A stretch of 40,351 nucleotides of DNA from Lachnospiraceae bacterium (GCA_017465845.1 JAFTVH010000167.1:1-40351), one strand, 5' to 3'. Shown: positions 8,443 to 17,692, counted from the stretch's first letter. The notes: a model not told the origin generated them from the letters alone. Numbers and translations: made by a program.

Positions 8443-9093
8443 TTATCCAAATACTTTTTTATAATCCATCTGGAATTTCTCAATTCCCTGGTCAGTTAAC
8501 GGATGCTTTGTCATCTGCTCAATTACACTATACGGCACTGTTGCAATATCAGCACCCGCCAGAGCGCAGTCAGTTACATGAATCGGATTACGGATACTTG
8601 CTGCAATAATTTCTGTCTGAATATCATGGACCTCAAAGACATCTGCAATTGTTCGAACTAAATCCAGCCCGGACACACTGATATCATCCAGTCTTCCCAC
8701 GAACGGAGATACGTAAGCAGCTCCGGCTCTTGCAGCCAGTAATGCCTGATTTGCGTTAAAAATCAAAGTAACATTTGTTTTGATTCCCTCTGCACTCAAA
8801 ACCTTTACTGCCTTTAATCCTTCTACCGTCATAGGAATCTTTACAACCATATTAGGATGTATCGCACTAATCTCTCTTCCCTCCGCAATCATACCCCTTG
8901 CATCTACTGTTGTTGCCTTTACCTCACCACTGATCGGTCCATCCACAATTGCTGCAATTTCGGAAATTACTTCTTTAAAGTCTCTTCCTTCTTTCGCAAT
9001 CAGAGACGGATTAGTCGTCACTCCGCAAATCACGCCCATATCATTTGCTTTTTTGATATCTTCAATATTTGCTGTATCTATAAAAAATTTCAT
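8443..9093 (-). CDS. Small (type 4/TalC) transaldolase
   Basis: A 216-residue single-domain transaldolase of the TalC/fructose-6-phosphate aldolase family. The Schiff-base lysine is K85 in VVKIPMT, and TTNPSLIAK (26-34) and SPFVGRLDD (129-137) are family motifs. E57 and F131 occupy the places where true fructose-6-phosphate aldolases of the FsaA type carry Gln and Tyr, so transaldolase activity is the better guess (inference from family knowledge). Together with the split transketolase in the same operon it completes the non-oxidative pentose phosphate exchange. GAGGAA lies before the ATG, and a cre-like palindrome sits just upstream. Confidence 0.93.
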   Translation of the reverse strand: MKFFIDTANIEDIKKANDMGVICGVTTNPSLIAKEGRDFKEVISEIAAIVDGPISGEVKATTVDARGMIAEGREISAIHPNMVVKIPMTVEGLKAVKVLSAEGIKTNVTLIFNANQALLAARAGAAYVSPFVGRLDDISVSGLDLVRTIADVFEVHDIQTEIIAASIRNPIHVTDCALAGADIATVPYSVIEQMTKHPLTDQGIEKFQMDYKKVFG

Positions 9094-9104
9094 TTTTCAA
9101 TTCC

Positions 9105-9118
9105 TCAAACGCTTTCAA
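9105..9118 (-). promoter_or_regulatory. cre-like palindrome before the transaldolase gene
   Basis: On the minus strand the site reads TTGAAAGCGTTTGA, matching the TGAAAGCGTTT core of catabolite-responsive elements but with a poor last few bases. It lies 12-25 bases before the start codon, where a bound CcpA would block transcription from upstream. Weak by itself; it is plausible for a sugar operon. Confidence 0.3.
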
Positions 9119-9175
9119 TCTCTTTTTATGATTTCATGCCCCATAGTTATATCAGCTTTGATTTGGGCACGCACA

Positions 9176-10270
9176 TCAACTATTCTCCTTTAAACAGTTT
9201 CTTAAAACAGGAATAAGCGCCTCTGCCCATATCCTGCATCCTGCTTTATTCGGATGACCGCCATACTTCGCTTTTCCTTGCTCTTGCGGATCATCTGTCA
9301 GAAGAGGCTCTATATCAAATACGGCGTCCACATAAGCAGATAATGTATTTCTGATATAATGATTTATATTTATCCATTTTTTCAGATTTTCATCTTTCCA
9401 GCTAAAAGGAGGTATCGTCTGAAGCAACACTCTCGTTCCAGCCCCTTTTAGCTTTAAGACAATAGATAATAAATCTTTTTTGATTGCCTCTTCATCCCTT
9501 TGCTTTCCGATATCATTGGTACCATATCCTAATACGACCCAGTCCATATGCTTGGCCTTGAACAGCCATGCACCATCACTTGCTGCGTCTTGAGCCCGTC
9601 CGAATCCAAGTCCCAGATTCCAGTATGCGTATTGATCTCCCATGCTTTCTGCAACTAATGCGCACCAATGAGAATATGCATTATTGGGCGTACCAATCCC
9701 CTGTGTTATAGAATCACCCATAAATCCGATTTTTCCACGCACACTTCTGTCACATCCTATCATTCCGGGAAACGGCAGATTACAGGATGGCTTCCAATGC
9801 TCTCCATCCCAGACAAAAGCCGGTAAAATACTCTGTTCATGTGATGGAAGCATTGTTCCTCGAAATGTTATCTCCACACATAAATATTCATTCTTTTCTG
9901 CCGAAATCTCAATGGAATCCGAAACAAAAAATTCACCCGGCATCACATCTTTGCTTTCTTTCCCTTGAAATGTTAACACTTGAATTTCTTCAGGGGTAAT
10001 GGCAGTATGTGCATCACATTCTTTACATACTCCTACAGTAGCTTTTATCAGCTGCCACTCATCACAGATCATGTTGCAGCAGCTTTTTTCACCATCTGCA
10101 TAAGTACTGTCCAGAATATTTGAAAACAGCAAGGAATATTGGTACCTGCCGCCTGCAAAAATCTTGTAATAAACACGTCCTTTATGTACCGCATCATCTC
10201 CTGTTAAAAAAAATGATTGATTGCCGCTTCCTGCTAACGTATTGGATGAATATGTATTAAACCAGTTCAT
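9176..10270 (-). CDS. SGNH/GDSL hydrolase with N-terminal beta-sandwich domain
   Basis: The 364-residue protein has an N-terminal region of about 170 residues rich in beta-strand pattern, then a SGNH domain. Block I is FMGDSITQG with the catalytic serine, GLGFGR gives the glycine block, GYGTNDIG gives the asparagine block, and GGHPNKAG carries the catalytic histidine. The two-domain layout resembles carbohydrate esterases of the CE2-like/SGNH type. No signal peptide is visible, so action in the cytoplasm is expected. It starts 19 bases after the sialidase-like gene at 10290-11666 and follows GGGAG. Likely removes acetyl or other acyl groups from an imported glycan; the acyl group and sugar are unknown. 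Confidence 0.85.
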   Translation of the reverse strand: MNWFNTYSSNTLAGSGNQSFFLTGDDAVHKGRVYYKIFAGGRYQYSLLFSNILDSTYADGEKSCCNMICDEWQLIKATVGVCKECDAHTAITPEEIQVLTFQGKESKDVMPGEFFVSDSIEISAEKNEYLCVEITFRGTMLPSHEQSILPAFVWDGEHWKPSCNLPFPGMIGCDRSVRGKIGFMGDSITQGIGTPNNAYSHWCALVAESMGDQYAYWNLGLGFGRAQDAASDGAWLFKAKHMDWVVLGYGTNDIGKQRDEEAIKKDLLSIVLKLKGAGTRVLLQTIPPFSWKDENLKKWININHYIRNTLSAYVDAVFDIEPLLTDDPQEQGKAKYGGHPNKAGCRIWAEALIPVLRNCLKENS

Positions 10271-10289
10271 GCCTCATTCTCCCAGCTCA

Positions 10290-11666
10290 TTACAATTTCC
10301 TAAAATCCTTGATTCTGTGGAAGCTTAAATAATTATTGTCGTGAAAACTTTGTGCACCATTAAAAGCAGTTCGCGAAAGATAAATGATATCATCTCCGTC
10401 AAATGCAAAAGATACATACTGGAATCCAATTTTACGGGGATTCGATTCTTCAAAATTGACCAAATCGCACAATACATTCCAGTTCTCCAGATCTTTCGAG
10501 TAAGCCAATGCCAAAACCGTTCTTTCCTTGACCCAACCTTTTCCTGTTATACGTGACACAATGGTAAAATACAGTCCACTTTGTATATCCTTCTTAATAT
10601 CAAATTTAGAGAGATTGCCGGGAAATGGCACAAATTTGTAAAATTCCAGCGCTTTACCGGGATTACTGCTGTCTCCCATAAGGAAACCCACCAAGCCGTA
10701 TTGCGGTTCACCTAGATCGGTTGAATATCTGAGAATATTACCAATTTTGCCATCAGGGGTAACGACAGCATTTCCTTCAAGGAAGCCTCTCTCATCACCT
10801 TTAACAGCCCCTGGCCATTCCGGATCATATTTAAGAGGATCTGTTATCATCCAATTGGTTACGTCCAAAAGGTCTGCCTCCGCTTTTACTGAAGCAAGGC
10901 AGCTCATATGACCTCCCAGCTTATGACTTCCATAATCAATGCCGCACCAAAGTCTGCCATCATGTTCGATTACAGGCATACCGCTCTTATGCCACCCCGA
11001 GGCAGCTCTGTTACAGGAACCACGGGCAATGACCGTAGGTTCTCCCCAGTGTTTTCCACCATCCAAAGACTTTCCAATCAAAAGATCTCCATATTCAGTT
11101 GATGTAGCAAGCATATAGACTTCATTATTGTGTAGGAACAGAGTTCCCCAATAGCAGGGAAATAACTCCGTATAATGATACCAGCTTTTTCCATCATCAT
11201 CCGACCGGAAAATAAGCGTCAGATTTTGAGGTGCGCCACTGTCAAATATATCCATGGAAGCAAGAAGATATCCGTCAGGATGCTTCAACAATGACGGCGT
11301 ACAGAGATGCTGCCCTGAGAAAGCATATTTAGGATCTGAAGGATGCAGATAATTCACAATTGTTCCAGGCACGGATCCTGTACGCGCATATCCGATCATG
11401 CTCTTTAAACCCGCACCTTCTACATAAAATTCGTATTCCAGATATTTCACGAGATCAAATATTTCAATGCAGGTAGAATTTACGATTACCTTATTCCATT
11501 TTTCTTCACTGTCTTTCACACGGTAATATACCGTCCATTCTTCTGCCCCACCATACCATGCAAGATAAAGGCTGTTTTCCTTTGGAATAATTTGATTAAT
11601 ATATATTTTTTTTATCCGGTCCAATGGCTGATAACAGTCATAACTCCATTTTCCACTACAATTCAC
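10290..11666 (-). CDS. Sialidase-like (BNR) glycoside hydrolase, cytoplasmic
   Basis: A protein of about 458 residues with a fibronectin-III-like N-terminal domain (roughly 1-100) and a sialidase-type propeller. Asp boxes are visible as SDDDGKSW and SLDGGKHW. It is a close relative of the protein at 25608-26999: shared landmarks include NYLHPSD, FSGQHLC, STEYGDLLIGKS and the ending YLSFHRIKDFRKL. I chose the GTG at 11664-11666 because AGGAGG lies ten bases upstream and because this places the start level with the relative's start; the frame is open further up to a TTG at 11723 but that stretch overlaps no homologous sequence. No signal peptide, so it should act on imported sugar. True sialidase specificity is not shown. 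Confidence 0.82.
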   Translation of the reverse strand: MNCSGKWSYDCYQPLDRIKKIYINQIIPKENSLYLAWYGGAEEWTVYYRVKDSEEKWNKVIVNSTCIEIFDLVKYLEYEFYVEGAGLKSMIGYARTGSVPGTIVNYLHPSDPKYAFSGQHLCTPSLLKHPDGYLLASMDIFDSGAPQNLTLIFRSDDDGKSWYHYTELFPCYWGTLFLHNNEVYMLATSTEYGDLLIGKSLDGGKHWGEPTVIARGSCNRAASGWHKSGMPVIEHDGRLWCGIDYGSHKLGGHMSCLASVKAEADLLDVTNWMITDPLKYDPEWPGAVKGDERGFLEGNAVVTPDGKIGNILRYSTDLGEPQYGLVGFLMGDSSNPGKALEFYKFVPFPGNLSKFDIKKDIQSGLYFTIVSRITGKGWVKERTVLALAYSKDLENWNVLCDLVNFEESNPRKIGFQYVSFAFDGDDIIYLSRTAFNGAQSFHDNNYLSFHRIKDFRKL

Positions 11667-11729
11667 TTCTTTACTACCTCCTGAATCTTTCTCAAAACAA
11701 TCATACGCTCTCCTCTTCTCCAAAATAAT

Positions 11730-11772
11730 AAAGCAGCAGCACCACCCGTACGGAAAGTAGTGCTACTGCTTT
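11730..11772 (-). terminator. 16-bp stem hairpin after the binding-protein gene
   Basis: On the minus strand AAAGCAGTAGCACTAC pairs with GTGGTGCTGCTGCTTT across an 11-base loop, with only two G-U pairs. ATTATTTTGG follows, a broken U-tract. It stands between the solute-binding-protein gene and the sialidase-like gene. As in many ABC operons, a partial terminator or a 3'-end stabiliser here would give more binding protein than downstream enzymes (inference). Confidence 0.7.
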
Positions 11773-11854
11773 CAAATACACAATCTCAATAACTCTTCAA
11801 GACAACAGACTCTCCGGAATTTTCTTTGTGTGGAGTGAAAAACTCATACCCACA

Positions 11855-13618
11855 TTATTCACTTTCTCCATAAAGTTCTATATACTTCTCTCTTGCTTCC
11901 TCATACAGACCTTCCATCTCTTCGTGAAGCTTCTGAAGACCCAGATTATTCATCTGCTCAAGCACATCAGCCTTAACAGCCTCAAAATCTTCAGCCATAA
12001 CAAGTTCTGCATAGCGGGCTGTCACTACATTATTAGCATCCGAGCTATATTGCTTTGCTTCAGCAGACACAATACCCAGCAAGCCGTTCACGGCGCGAGA
12101 CGCATTATTTGTAGCTGTCTTAAGTTCTCCCTTTCTTACCAGATCATCATATACCTGTCCCGGATAATTGAAGTCACCATAACGTTGCGAGAAGTTCACA
12201 AACGCTGTAGTTGAAGTGTCCGCTCTGTACTCCTCAAACTCGCTGATTATTACTCCATATCCATCCTCAAACACATCTGCCCGGCTGGTCAGCATAATCT
12301 GGGGTTTAGGGAAAATTCTGGTTTCCTTATATTTCGCACCGTTACCGTTCATGTAAGCTTCTAACATGTCACCAATCATTACAGGAGTGCCATTCTCATC
12401 ATAATCCCAGTCAACGCCCTGAACACCATTCATCCATGTACGCGCACCATCAGGAGTGTCCAGCCAGTTGAGCAGTTCAATGACTCTTTCAGGATATTCA
12501 CAGTTGGACGAAATGAACCGAGTCTCATTACCAGTACCGCTTCCAAAGGGATTCATGGCGCCGTATACCGCACCAATATATTCAAATGCACCGATAGGAT
12601 GTGCCATAATAGCATTCTCACCACAGATCTCAGGATCTGGCTGACCACCCGCGTTTGCACTTAAAGCTTTACCGTTTTCTACTTTAGCTCTTAAAGCAGT
12701 GCTGTCCTGTGTGAAGCTCTCAGGATCCAGTATTCCCATCTTCCATGCTTTGTTCATGAATTCTAATACTTTCCAGCCAACACCATCTGCATCGCAGAAA
12801 TGGCACATCAGTTCACCTGTATTTACCTTGAACGTATGGAGTTGCGGCGAAATATCCGAACCGTAGAAATAAGCAAACCAGCTATAAGCCGGGCTACTCG
12901 TTGCGGAGTAAGCATAGATATCATCTTCGCCGGTAGCTTCTCTCTGCCGGTCCTGCATATCTTTTAAAACCTGAAGCAGTTCGTCTTCATTTGTCATCTG
13001 AGGGGAACCCATCTCAAAATAGAGATCCATACGTATATAATAATTATTACCACTTCCATTGGATGAAGGTGCACCTACCGTATTAACGTATAATACCGGC
13101 AGAGCATAGAGACCGTCATAGGTCTCTGTCAGGTGATTAATGGATGCTGCACCCATACGAGCTTTGATATCCTGCCCATATTCATCCAGCAAATCCGTCA
13201 ACTCCAATACCTGACCAGCCTCAATCAGGTTATCAAGATTCGCTCCAGTAATGTTATTAATATCAGGCAGATTCCCTGTAGTCGACCAAAGGGTAGTCTT
13301 GTCACCATCCATACCAACCCACTCGATTTCAATGTTAAATTTGTCTTTGATAACCTGCAGGACAGCATATTTGTCAGTGAGAACGCCTTCTCCTCCGGTT
13401 AAATAAGCGCTGTTAATCCCCCAGGTAATGGTAATTGGTTCTCTTTCTATTTCCTCAGAAGAAGATGCTTCCACAGAAGAGGAGTCTGTGTCAGATGAGG
13501 ATGGAACAGCTGAAGAGGGCTGTTCTTTGCCGTTGTCTGACTGACCACATGCCGCCAAAGAGAAAAGCATGAAAGCGCTTAACAGTATAGCTACTAAACG
13601 TGTTACTTTGTTTTTCAT
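11855..13618 (-). CDS. Extracellular sugar-binding lipoprotein of an ABC importer (LplA/YtcQ type)
   Basis: About 587 residues. The mature N-terminus is set by a lipoprotein signal peptide with lipobox LAAC (C24), followed by a Ser/Glu-rich linker of about 35 residues. Its length and its placement with two LplB/LplC-type permeases match the large CUT1-family binding proteins of Firmicutes that capture oligosaccharides. I chose the ATG at 13618 because it opens the lipoprotein signal (MKNKVTRLV) and has AGGAGG eight bases upstream; the frame extends 22 codons further with no sense. The long hairpin downstream may protect its message. It should bind the island's substrate outside the cell; the ligand cannot be read from the sequence. 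Confidence 0.9.
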   Translation of the reverse strand: MKNKVTRLVAILLSAFMLFSLAACGQSDNGKEQPSSAVPSSSDTDSSSVEASSSEEIEREPITITWGINSAYLTGGEGVLTDKYAVLQVIKDKFNIEIEWVGMDGDKTTLWSTTGNLPDINNITGANLDNLIEAGQVLELTDLLDEYGQDIKARMGAASINHLTETYDGLYALPVLYVNTVGAPSSNGSGNNYYIRMDLYFEMGSPQMTNEDELLQVLKDMQDRQREATGEDDIYAYSATSSPAYSWFAYFYGSDISPQLHTFKVNTGELMCHFCDADGVGWKVLEFMNKAWKMGILDPESFTQDSTALRAKVENGKALSANAGGQPDPEICGENAIMAHPIGAFEYIGAVYGAMNPFGSGTGNETRFISSNCEYPERVIELLNWLDTPDGARTWMNGVQGVDWDYDENGTPVMIGDMLEAYMNGNGAKYKETRIFPKPQIMLTSRADVFEDGYGVIISEFEEYRADTSTTAFVNFSQRYGDFNYPGQVYDDLVRKGELKTATNNASRAVNGLLGIVSAEAKQYSSDANNVVTARYAELVMAEDFEAVKADVLEQMNNLGLQKLHEEMEGLYEEAREKYIELYGESE

Positions 13619-13722
13619 TTCATTTGCCTCCTTTAAAGTTTTAAAATATCTTTCATACGGCACAGAGAGTGTAGCCGTACCCACTCTATAACCGCATAAA
13701 ATTCTATTACTGACCGGGGCAG

Positions 13723-14637
13723 CTACCCCTTCACAGCCCCCATCATAATACCCTTTGTGAAGTATTTCTGTGCAAAAGGGTACACAAGCATGATAGGTAA
13801 CATAGTCACTACCACAGCGGTCATACGAACCGATTCCGGTGTGACGGTTGACTGCAATAACAGGTCTTCTGCCATTATATTGTTTTCATCCGCCATCATA
13901 TTTGCTAATTTCTGGGCTTGAGTCAAATAATTACGAAGAACCAGCTGCATAGTCATCAGACTCTTCTTACTGTTCAGAAAATAATTATCCTTCCAGGAGT
14001 TCCACTGTGATACCATACGGTATACCGCAATAGTGGCGATAATAGGTTTGGACAGTGGGATAATAATCTTAAAAAAGGTGGTATAAAATCCAGCTCCCTC
14101 AATAGCTGCAGATTCTTCCAGGCTGGCAGGAAGCTGCTCTATAAAGGTCTTGACCAAAATCATATTGCCTGCGGCAACAGCCCCGGGAACGATATATGCC
14201 AAAAAGCTATTGGTAAAGCCATAGGCAGTCATCACCAAGTACCAGGGTATCAGACCGCCGCCAGTATACATGGTAATGATAATAAAGCGGTAACACACCT
14301 TCCGTCCCCAGAAATCCTTTGTGACCTGATAAGCCAGCAGCGTTGTACACAGTACAGTAACCAGAGTTCCCAGTACGGTTCTGGTCACAGAGACAAGGAA
14401 TGCATGCCCCAAATCACCCAGACCCAACACTTCCTTAAAATTCTGCAGTGTAAATCCTCGTGGCCAGAAGTATACACCTCTGCTTGCCAATTGCGGATCA
14501 GAAAGGGAATAAATAATTACATAATAAAAGGGATATACACAAATAAATACAAATAAAACCAAAAGAACATCCTTTACGATTTCCCATAACACATCGCTGA
14601 TATCTTTACCAAACACTTTCAATTCCTTGTTGTTCAT
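13723..14637 (-). CDS. ABC sugar permease (LplC/YtcP type)
   Basis: A protein of about 304 residues with six predicted membrane spans. The cytoplasmic EAA loop reads EESAAIEGAGFYTTFFKIIIP, shortened here to the key residues E, A, G and the closing IIP, which contacts the ATPase. The C-terminal FTKGIMMGAVKG ending is typical of the LplC family. The chosen start (MNNKELK, 14637) has GGAGAG six bases upstream; an in-frame ATG seven codons earlier is less well placed. It lies 27 bases after the first permease gene. No ATPase gene is present in the window, so it presumably uses a shared MsmX-type ATPase encoded elsewhere, as is common in this family. Confidence 0.92.
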   Translation of the reverse strand: MNNKELKVFGKDISDVLWEIVKDVLLVLFVFICVYPFYYVIIYSLSDPQLASRGVYFWPRGFTLQNFKEVLGLGDLGHAFLVSVTRTVLGTLVTVLCTTLLAYQVTKDFWGRKVCYRFIIITMYTGGGLIPWYLVMTAYGFTNSFLAYIVPGAVAAGNMILVKTFIEQLPASLEESAAIEGAGFYTTFFKIIIPLSKPIIATIAVYRMVSQWNSWKDNYFLNSKKSLMTMQLVLRNYLTQAQKLANMMADENNIMAEDLLLQSTVTPESVRMTAVVVTMLPIMLVYPFAQKYFTKGIMMGAVKG

Positions 14638-14664
14638 GAGATTCTCTCCTTTCCTCATCTGTTC

Positions 14665-15639
14665 TTATACAATTGAGCTTCCGCGAATCTTTCTCGCAAT
14701 AGCATTGGTAATAAACAACAATATGATTGCAACCAGAGACTGCAGAATGCCTACCGCAATACCAAAGGAATATTGCTGTCCACTAAAGCTTAGGCGATAG
14801 ACATAATACTCCAGAACCTCAATCTTGTCCGCAACAAGGGAGTTGTAGAACTGGTAATACTGGTCAAAGCCAGAACTCAACAGCCTACTTACTTTCATAA
14901 TCAAAAGCACAAGGTATGTAGGTGCAATGCCGGGAATTGTAATATAGCGTATGGTTTGAACCTTATTGGCTCCATCCACCTTAGCCGCATCATAAAGCTC
15001 CTGATCAAGACCGGTAATAGCTGCCATGTAAACGATTGTACTCCAGCCCAGGCCCTTCCACAATCCCAATAGAACTTGAAATATCCATACGTGATCACCA
15101 TCCCCCATTAATCCGAAAGGAGACGGTGTTCCTCCAAATAACTTGATTACCTGATTTAGCAGACCATTTGCATCAAAGATTGCCTGTGACAGACCGAATA
15201 CAATAATCCAGCTGATGAAGTGAGGCATTGTAGTAATCGTCTGCACAACCTTCTTAACCTTTTTACTTCTGATATCATTAAAAAAGATAGCAAACAGTAC
15301 CGGCACCGGTGTGATCAAAAGTTCCATCAAATTCATTACCAGCGTATTTCGTAATACTCTGAATACATCTCCATCTGTAAAGAACCTCTGGAAATGTTTA
15401 AGTCCAACCCAGTTAAGTGTATTCCAGCTTTGTCCGGGCTTGAAATCACAGAATGCATATAGCCAGCCCAGAAGTGGAACATATTCAAATGCAAAGATGA
15501 AAATCAGAAACGGAATTATCCTCAGAAAACCTTTGATGCTCCTCCACTTTTTTATTCCGATACTGCTTCTGATCATGTCATCAAAACGCTCCCGAACATT
15601 CAATCCTGCTTGCTTGACTTGATTTACTTGCTTTGTCAT
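14665..15639 (-). CDS. ABC sugar permease (LplB/YtrP type)
   Basis: A protein of about 324 residues with six predicted membrane spans. The EAA loop is visible around ELYDAAKVDGANKVQTI near the middle-to-late part, and the C-terminus ends with a positively charged ARKIRGSSIV tail. The start at 15639 (MTKQVNQV) has AGGA and GAAGG upstream; the frame is open 16 codons further to a TTG without a convincing ribosome site. It is the first gene of the transport operon and lies about 100 bases after the promoter box at 15749-15817. With the second permease it forms the membrane channel of the importer. Confidence 0.92.
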   Translation of the reverse strand: MTKQVNQVKQAGLNVRERFDDMIRSSIGIKKWRSIKGFLRIIPFLIFIFAFEYVPLLGWLYAFCDFKPGQSWNTLNWVGLKHFQRFFTDGDVFRVLRNTLVMNLMELLITPVPVLFAIFFNDIRSKKVKKVVQTITTMPHFISWIIVFGLSQAIFDANGLLNQVIKLFGGTPSPFGLMGDGDHVWIFQVLLGLWKGLGWSTIVYMAAITGLDQELYDAAKVDGANKVQTIRYITIPGIAPTYLVLLIMKVSRLLSSGFDQYYQFYNSLVADKIEVLEYYVYRLSFSGQQYSFGIAVGILQSLVAIILLFITNAIARKIRGSSIV

Positions 15640-15748
15640 ATCGTCCTGTAACCTTCTTTCTTTTTTAATAGACCCTAGAAACTCCAAGCCTTATTCCCGG
15701 CTTCTGTGAGACCATTTTATTGTATCTTTATACCAAATTTACAAATTA

Positions 15749-15817
15749 ATAATAATATTTATGAAGCTTTTTTGCCATCCCCACATCAAACCGAATAGTT
15801 CTCTTCTTCAAACTTGT
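15749..15817 (-). promoter_or_regulatory. Copy A of the duplicated 54-bp control box, with -10 hexamer, before the transport operon
   Basis: Bases 15764-15817 match 17772-17825 at 49 of 54 positions, including a 30-base block without mismatch (15764-15793). On the minus strand the box starts with ACAAGTTTGAAGAAGAGAAC, continues through GGTTTGATGTGGGGATGGC and ends AAAAAAGCTT. Ten bases further on, TATTAT (15749-15754) lines up exactly with TACTAT in copy B and is a likely -10. No good -35 lies at normal spacing, which fits an activator-dependent promoter. It would drive the permease genes. Confidence 0.7.
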
Positions 15818-15860
15818 CGGTTTCCTCAGGTCAGCCGTAATCTCAACTGTTTTCCTTCAC

Positions 15861-16514
15861 CTACATCTCCCTGAACGCTTTCATCCACTCATTCTTGATA
15901 ATCCAATGACCCATGGGTGTGGGATGAACGCCGTCACGCAGCCAATAAGAAGCCGGTGCCTGTTTGCACGCTTCATCTAATTTGTCCTGCAATGTAACAA
16001 AAGGGAGATTGTACTTCTCTGCAATGCGTTTTGCAGCAGCTGCTCGTAAAGATACCTCGCTTCTGAAATAGTTCCAGCGCTCCGGCTCTGTCTCTGTAGC
16101 AGTAGTTTTTTCTGCCTCCAGAACAAATGGTTCCATAATCATGATCTTTATATCCGGAAGTGCCTCTATAATTTCACCAATCAGCATATCATAAATTTTC
16201 TCAAATTTCTCAGCAGCCACACCATTGTGTTTGCCCCCCAATTCGTGCCATACATCATTGACGCCTATGAGCAGGCTCATATAATCCGGTTTGAGATTGA
16301 TGATATCCATTTTGATTCTTGCATAAACGTCAATAATCCGGTTACCGCTAATACCTTTGTTGATAAATTCATACTCTCCGGGATACTCACAGCCCAGTTG
16401 GCCCTTCACCATATGTGCATAGCCCACACCCGTAGATGTGATATCCTCCCGGTTACGTCCACAGTCTGTAATGGAATCTCCCTGAAATAAAATCAATTTT
16501 GCACCACACTTCAT
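15861..16514 (-). CDS. SGNH/GDSL hydrolase (classical motif set)
   Basis: About 217 residues making a single SGNH domain. Blocks are FQGDSITDCG (catalytic Ser), ISGNRI (Gly/Asn), LIGVNDVW (Asn) and DGVHPTPMG (Asp-His). These match the acyl-esterase group that includes rhamnogalacturonan acetylesterase and related sugar deacetylases. No signal peptide. It is the last of three SGNH genes in a row; the previous gene ends 18 bases upstream. I start it at MKCGAKL (16514), behind GGGAG, though the frame is open six codons more. Likely to deacylate the imported sugar. Confidence 0.85.
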   Translation of the reverse strand: MKCGAKLILFQGDSITDCGRNREDITSTGVGYAHMVKGQLGCEYPGEYEFINKGISGNRIIDVYARIKMDIINLKPDYMSLLIGVNDVWHELGGKHNGVAAEKFEKIYDMLIGEIIEALPDIKIMIMEPFVLEAEKTTATETEPERWNYFRSEVSLRAAAAKRIAEKYNLPFVTLQDKLDEACKQAPASYWLRDGVHPTPMGHWIIKNEWMKAFREM

Positions 16515-16532
16515 ATCTGCATCATCTCCCAA

Positions 16533-17117
16533 TTAAATATTTAAACTCTGGCTAATTGCCGAAAACACTTGATTTCCCAATACCTCTGTTGCCTTATCTG
16601 TAGAATAATGCGTTGCATCTGAGTGGTATTCAATTGGTGCTTCCTTCAATAACCCATATAAATCGTTAATTTCACCGCCATGCTTTTTGACAATTTCAAC
16701 TGCAGCAGCATTATATGCCTCAATGTTACTATTATGTCTGCAAAATACATACGGTTTTTCATACTGTAATTCAGCTACTGGTGTCGAAGTCGCAAAAATC
16801 ATCTTGGCATTCGGAAACAATAGCTTGATTCTTCTACAGATTCTGTCAACATTATCTTTATAGAATTCAAGTGGGACAAGACATCCATCATGATACCGCT
16901 CTGACACATCCCACAAACCAGCATTCCAGTGAACACAATCAACATCATCTCCACATCCCATGCTTTCTTTCCAATAATCTAAATTGAGCAATACATATGT
17001 GGTGAAACGACAATTTTCATTCGGATAAAATACTTCTGCAATTTCTTCATATTTTTCTTTAACATATTCGCAATATCCGATTCTTATAGAATCACCTATT
17101 AAAACCACTTTTTTCAT
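16533..17117 (-). CDS. SGNH-like hydrolase, diverged subtype
   Basis: A 194-residue protein starting MKKVVLIGDSIRIGY, so the nucleophile block GDSI is present. A second block, HWNAGLWD, holds the likely oxyanion asparagine, and DATHYS near residue 165-170 carries the catalytic Asp-His pair. It is a paralogue of the next upstream gene (shared PNENCRF, HWNxGLWD and FATxTPVA). Both lack the classical glycine block of the third gene, so they form their own subgroup. No signal peptide. GAGGAG lies upstream of the ATG. Probably a cytoplasmic esterase; the substrate is unknown. Confidence 0.78.
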   Translation of the reverse strand: MKKVVLIGDSIRIGYCEYVKEKYEEIAEVFYPNENCRFTTYVLLNLDYWKESMGCGDDVDCVHWNAGLWDVSERYHDGCLVPLEFYKDNVDRICRRIKLLFPNAKMIFATSTPVAELQYEKPYVFCRHNSNIEAYNAAAVEIVKKHGGEINDLYGLLKEAPIEYHSDATHYSTDKATEVLGNQVFSAISQSLNI

Positions 17118-17137
17118 CTAATTTTATTCTCCTCCTC

Positions 17138-17692
17138 TTACAGATTTTCCAGAATGACCTCTTTCACACGTTTGGCACAAGCCCAAATACCTTCCTCAGT
17201 CAAATGAATATGGTCGTCTTTTCTGATATATGTATCAATATTAGGTTGAACAAAGCTGTACATATCATTAATAATAATTCCTCGTTTTTCTAATTCTGGA
17301 ACTAAAATCGCATTATATCTTTCGATACGTTCTATATTGGAATATTGGTAATCAGGAGCAACTGGTGTAGTAGTTGCAAAAATAACTTTCTTTGCACGCT
17401 TTTTTAGTATATCTGCTATTCGAATCATATTAGCAACATACTCGTCCTCAGACGTAAGCACTCCTTCGCCATGATCCATGGTATCCCATAATCCGTTATT
17501 CCAATGAATGATATCACTGTCTGCTATATCAGCTGCCCAATTAACCATCACACCTCGAAGCGTATACTTACTAAAACGGCAGTTTTCATTGGGTTGAAAA
17601 ACCGTAAATTCCTCACCCAACAGTTCAGGTAATTTTTTACCATAACCTATAAATCTTATGGAATCTCCAAGTAAAGTAATTTTGCCATTCAT
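17138..17692 (-). CDS. SGNH-like hydrolase, diverged subtype, first gene of the triple
   Basis: About 184 residues. GDSIRFIGYG near the start holds the nucleophile, HWNNGLWD the likely oxyanion asparagine, and DDHIHLTEEG the Asp-His pair. It is the closest relative of the gene at 16533-17117, from which it is separated by 20 bases, pointing to tandem duplication. I prefer the start at MNGKITLLG (17692) because GGAAGGAAGAG lies right before it; an ATG five codons earlier is also in frame. It is led by the second control box and by a possible seven-codon leader. Confidence 0.8.
   Translation of the reverse strand: MNGKITLLGDSIRFIGYGKKLPELLGEEFTVFQPNENCRFSKYTLRGVMVNWAADIADSDIIHWNNGLWDTMDHGEGVLTSEDEYVANMIRIADILKKRAKKVIFATTTPVAPDYQYSNIERIERYNAILVPELEKRGIIINDMYSFVQPNIDTYIRKDDHIHLTEEGIWACAKRVKEVILENL

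Noticed and set aside
1171-9093. Sulfoquinovose breakdown by transaldolase or transketolase routes
   Set aside because: Split transketolase and transaldolase would suit it, but no sulfoquinovosidase (GH31), isomerase or sulfonate-handling gene is present, and the esterases and sialidase-fold proteins are not explained.
13570-13584. cre-like TGAAAGCGCTTAACA at the start of the binding-protein gene
   Set aside because: One base too many for a good catabolite-responsive element, and it lies inside the signal-peptide codons, which can explain it.
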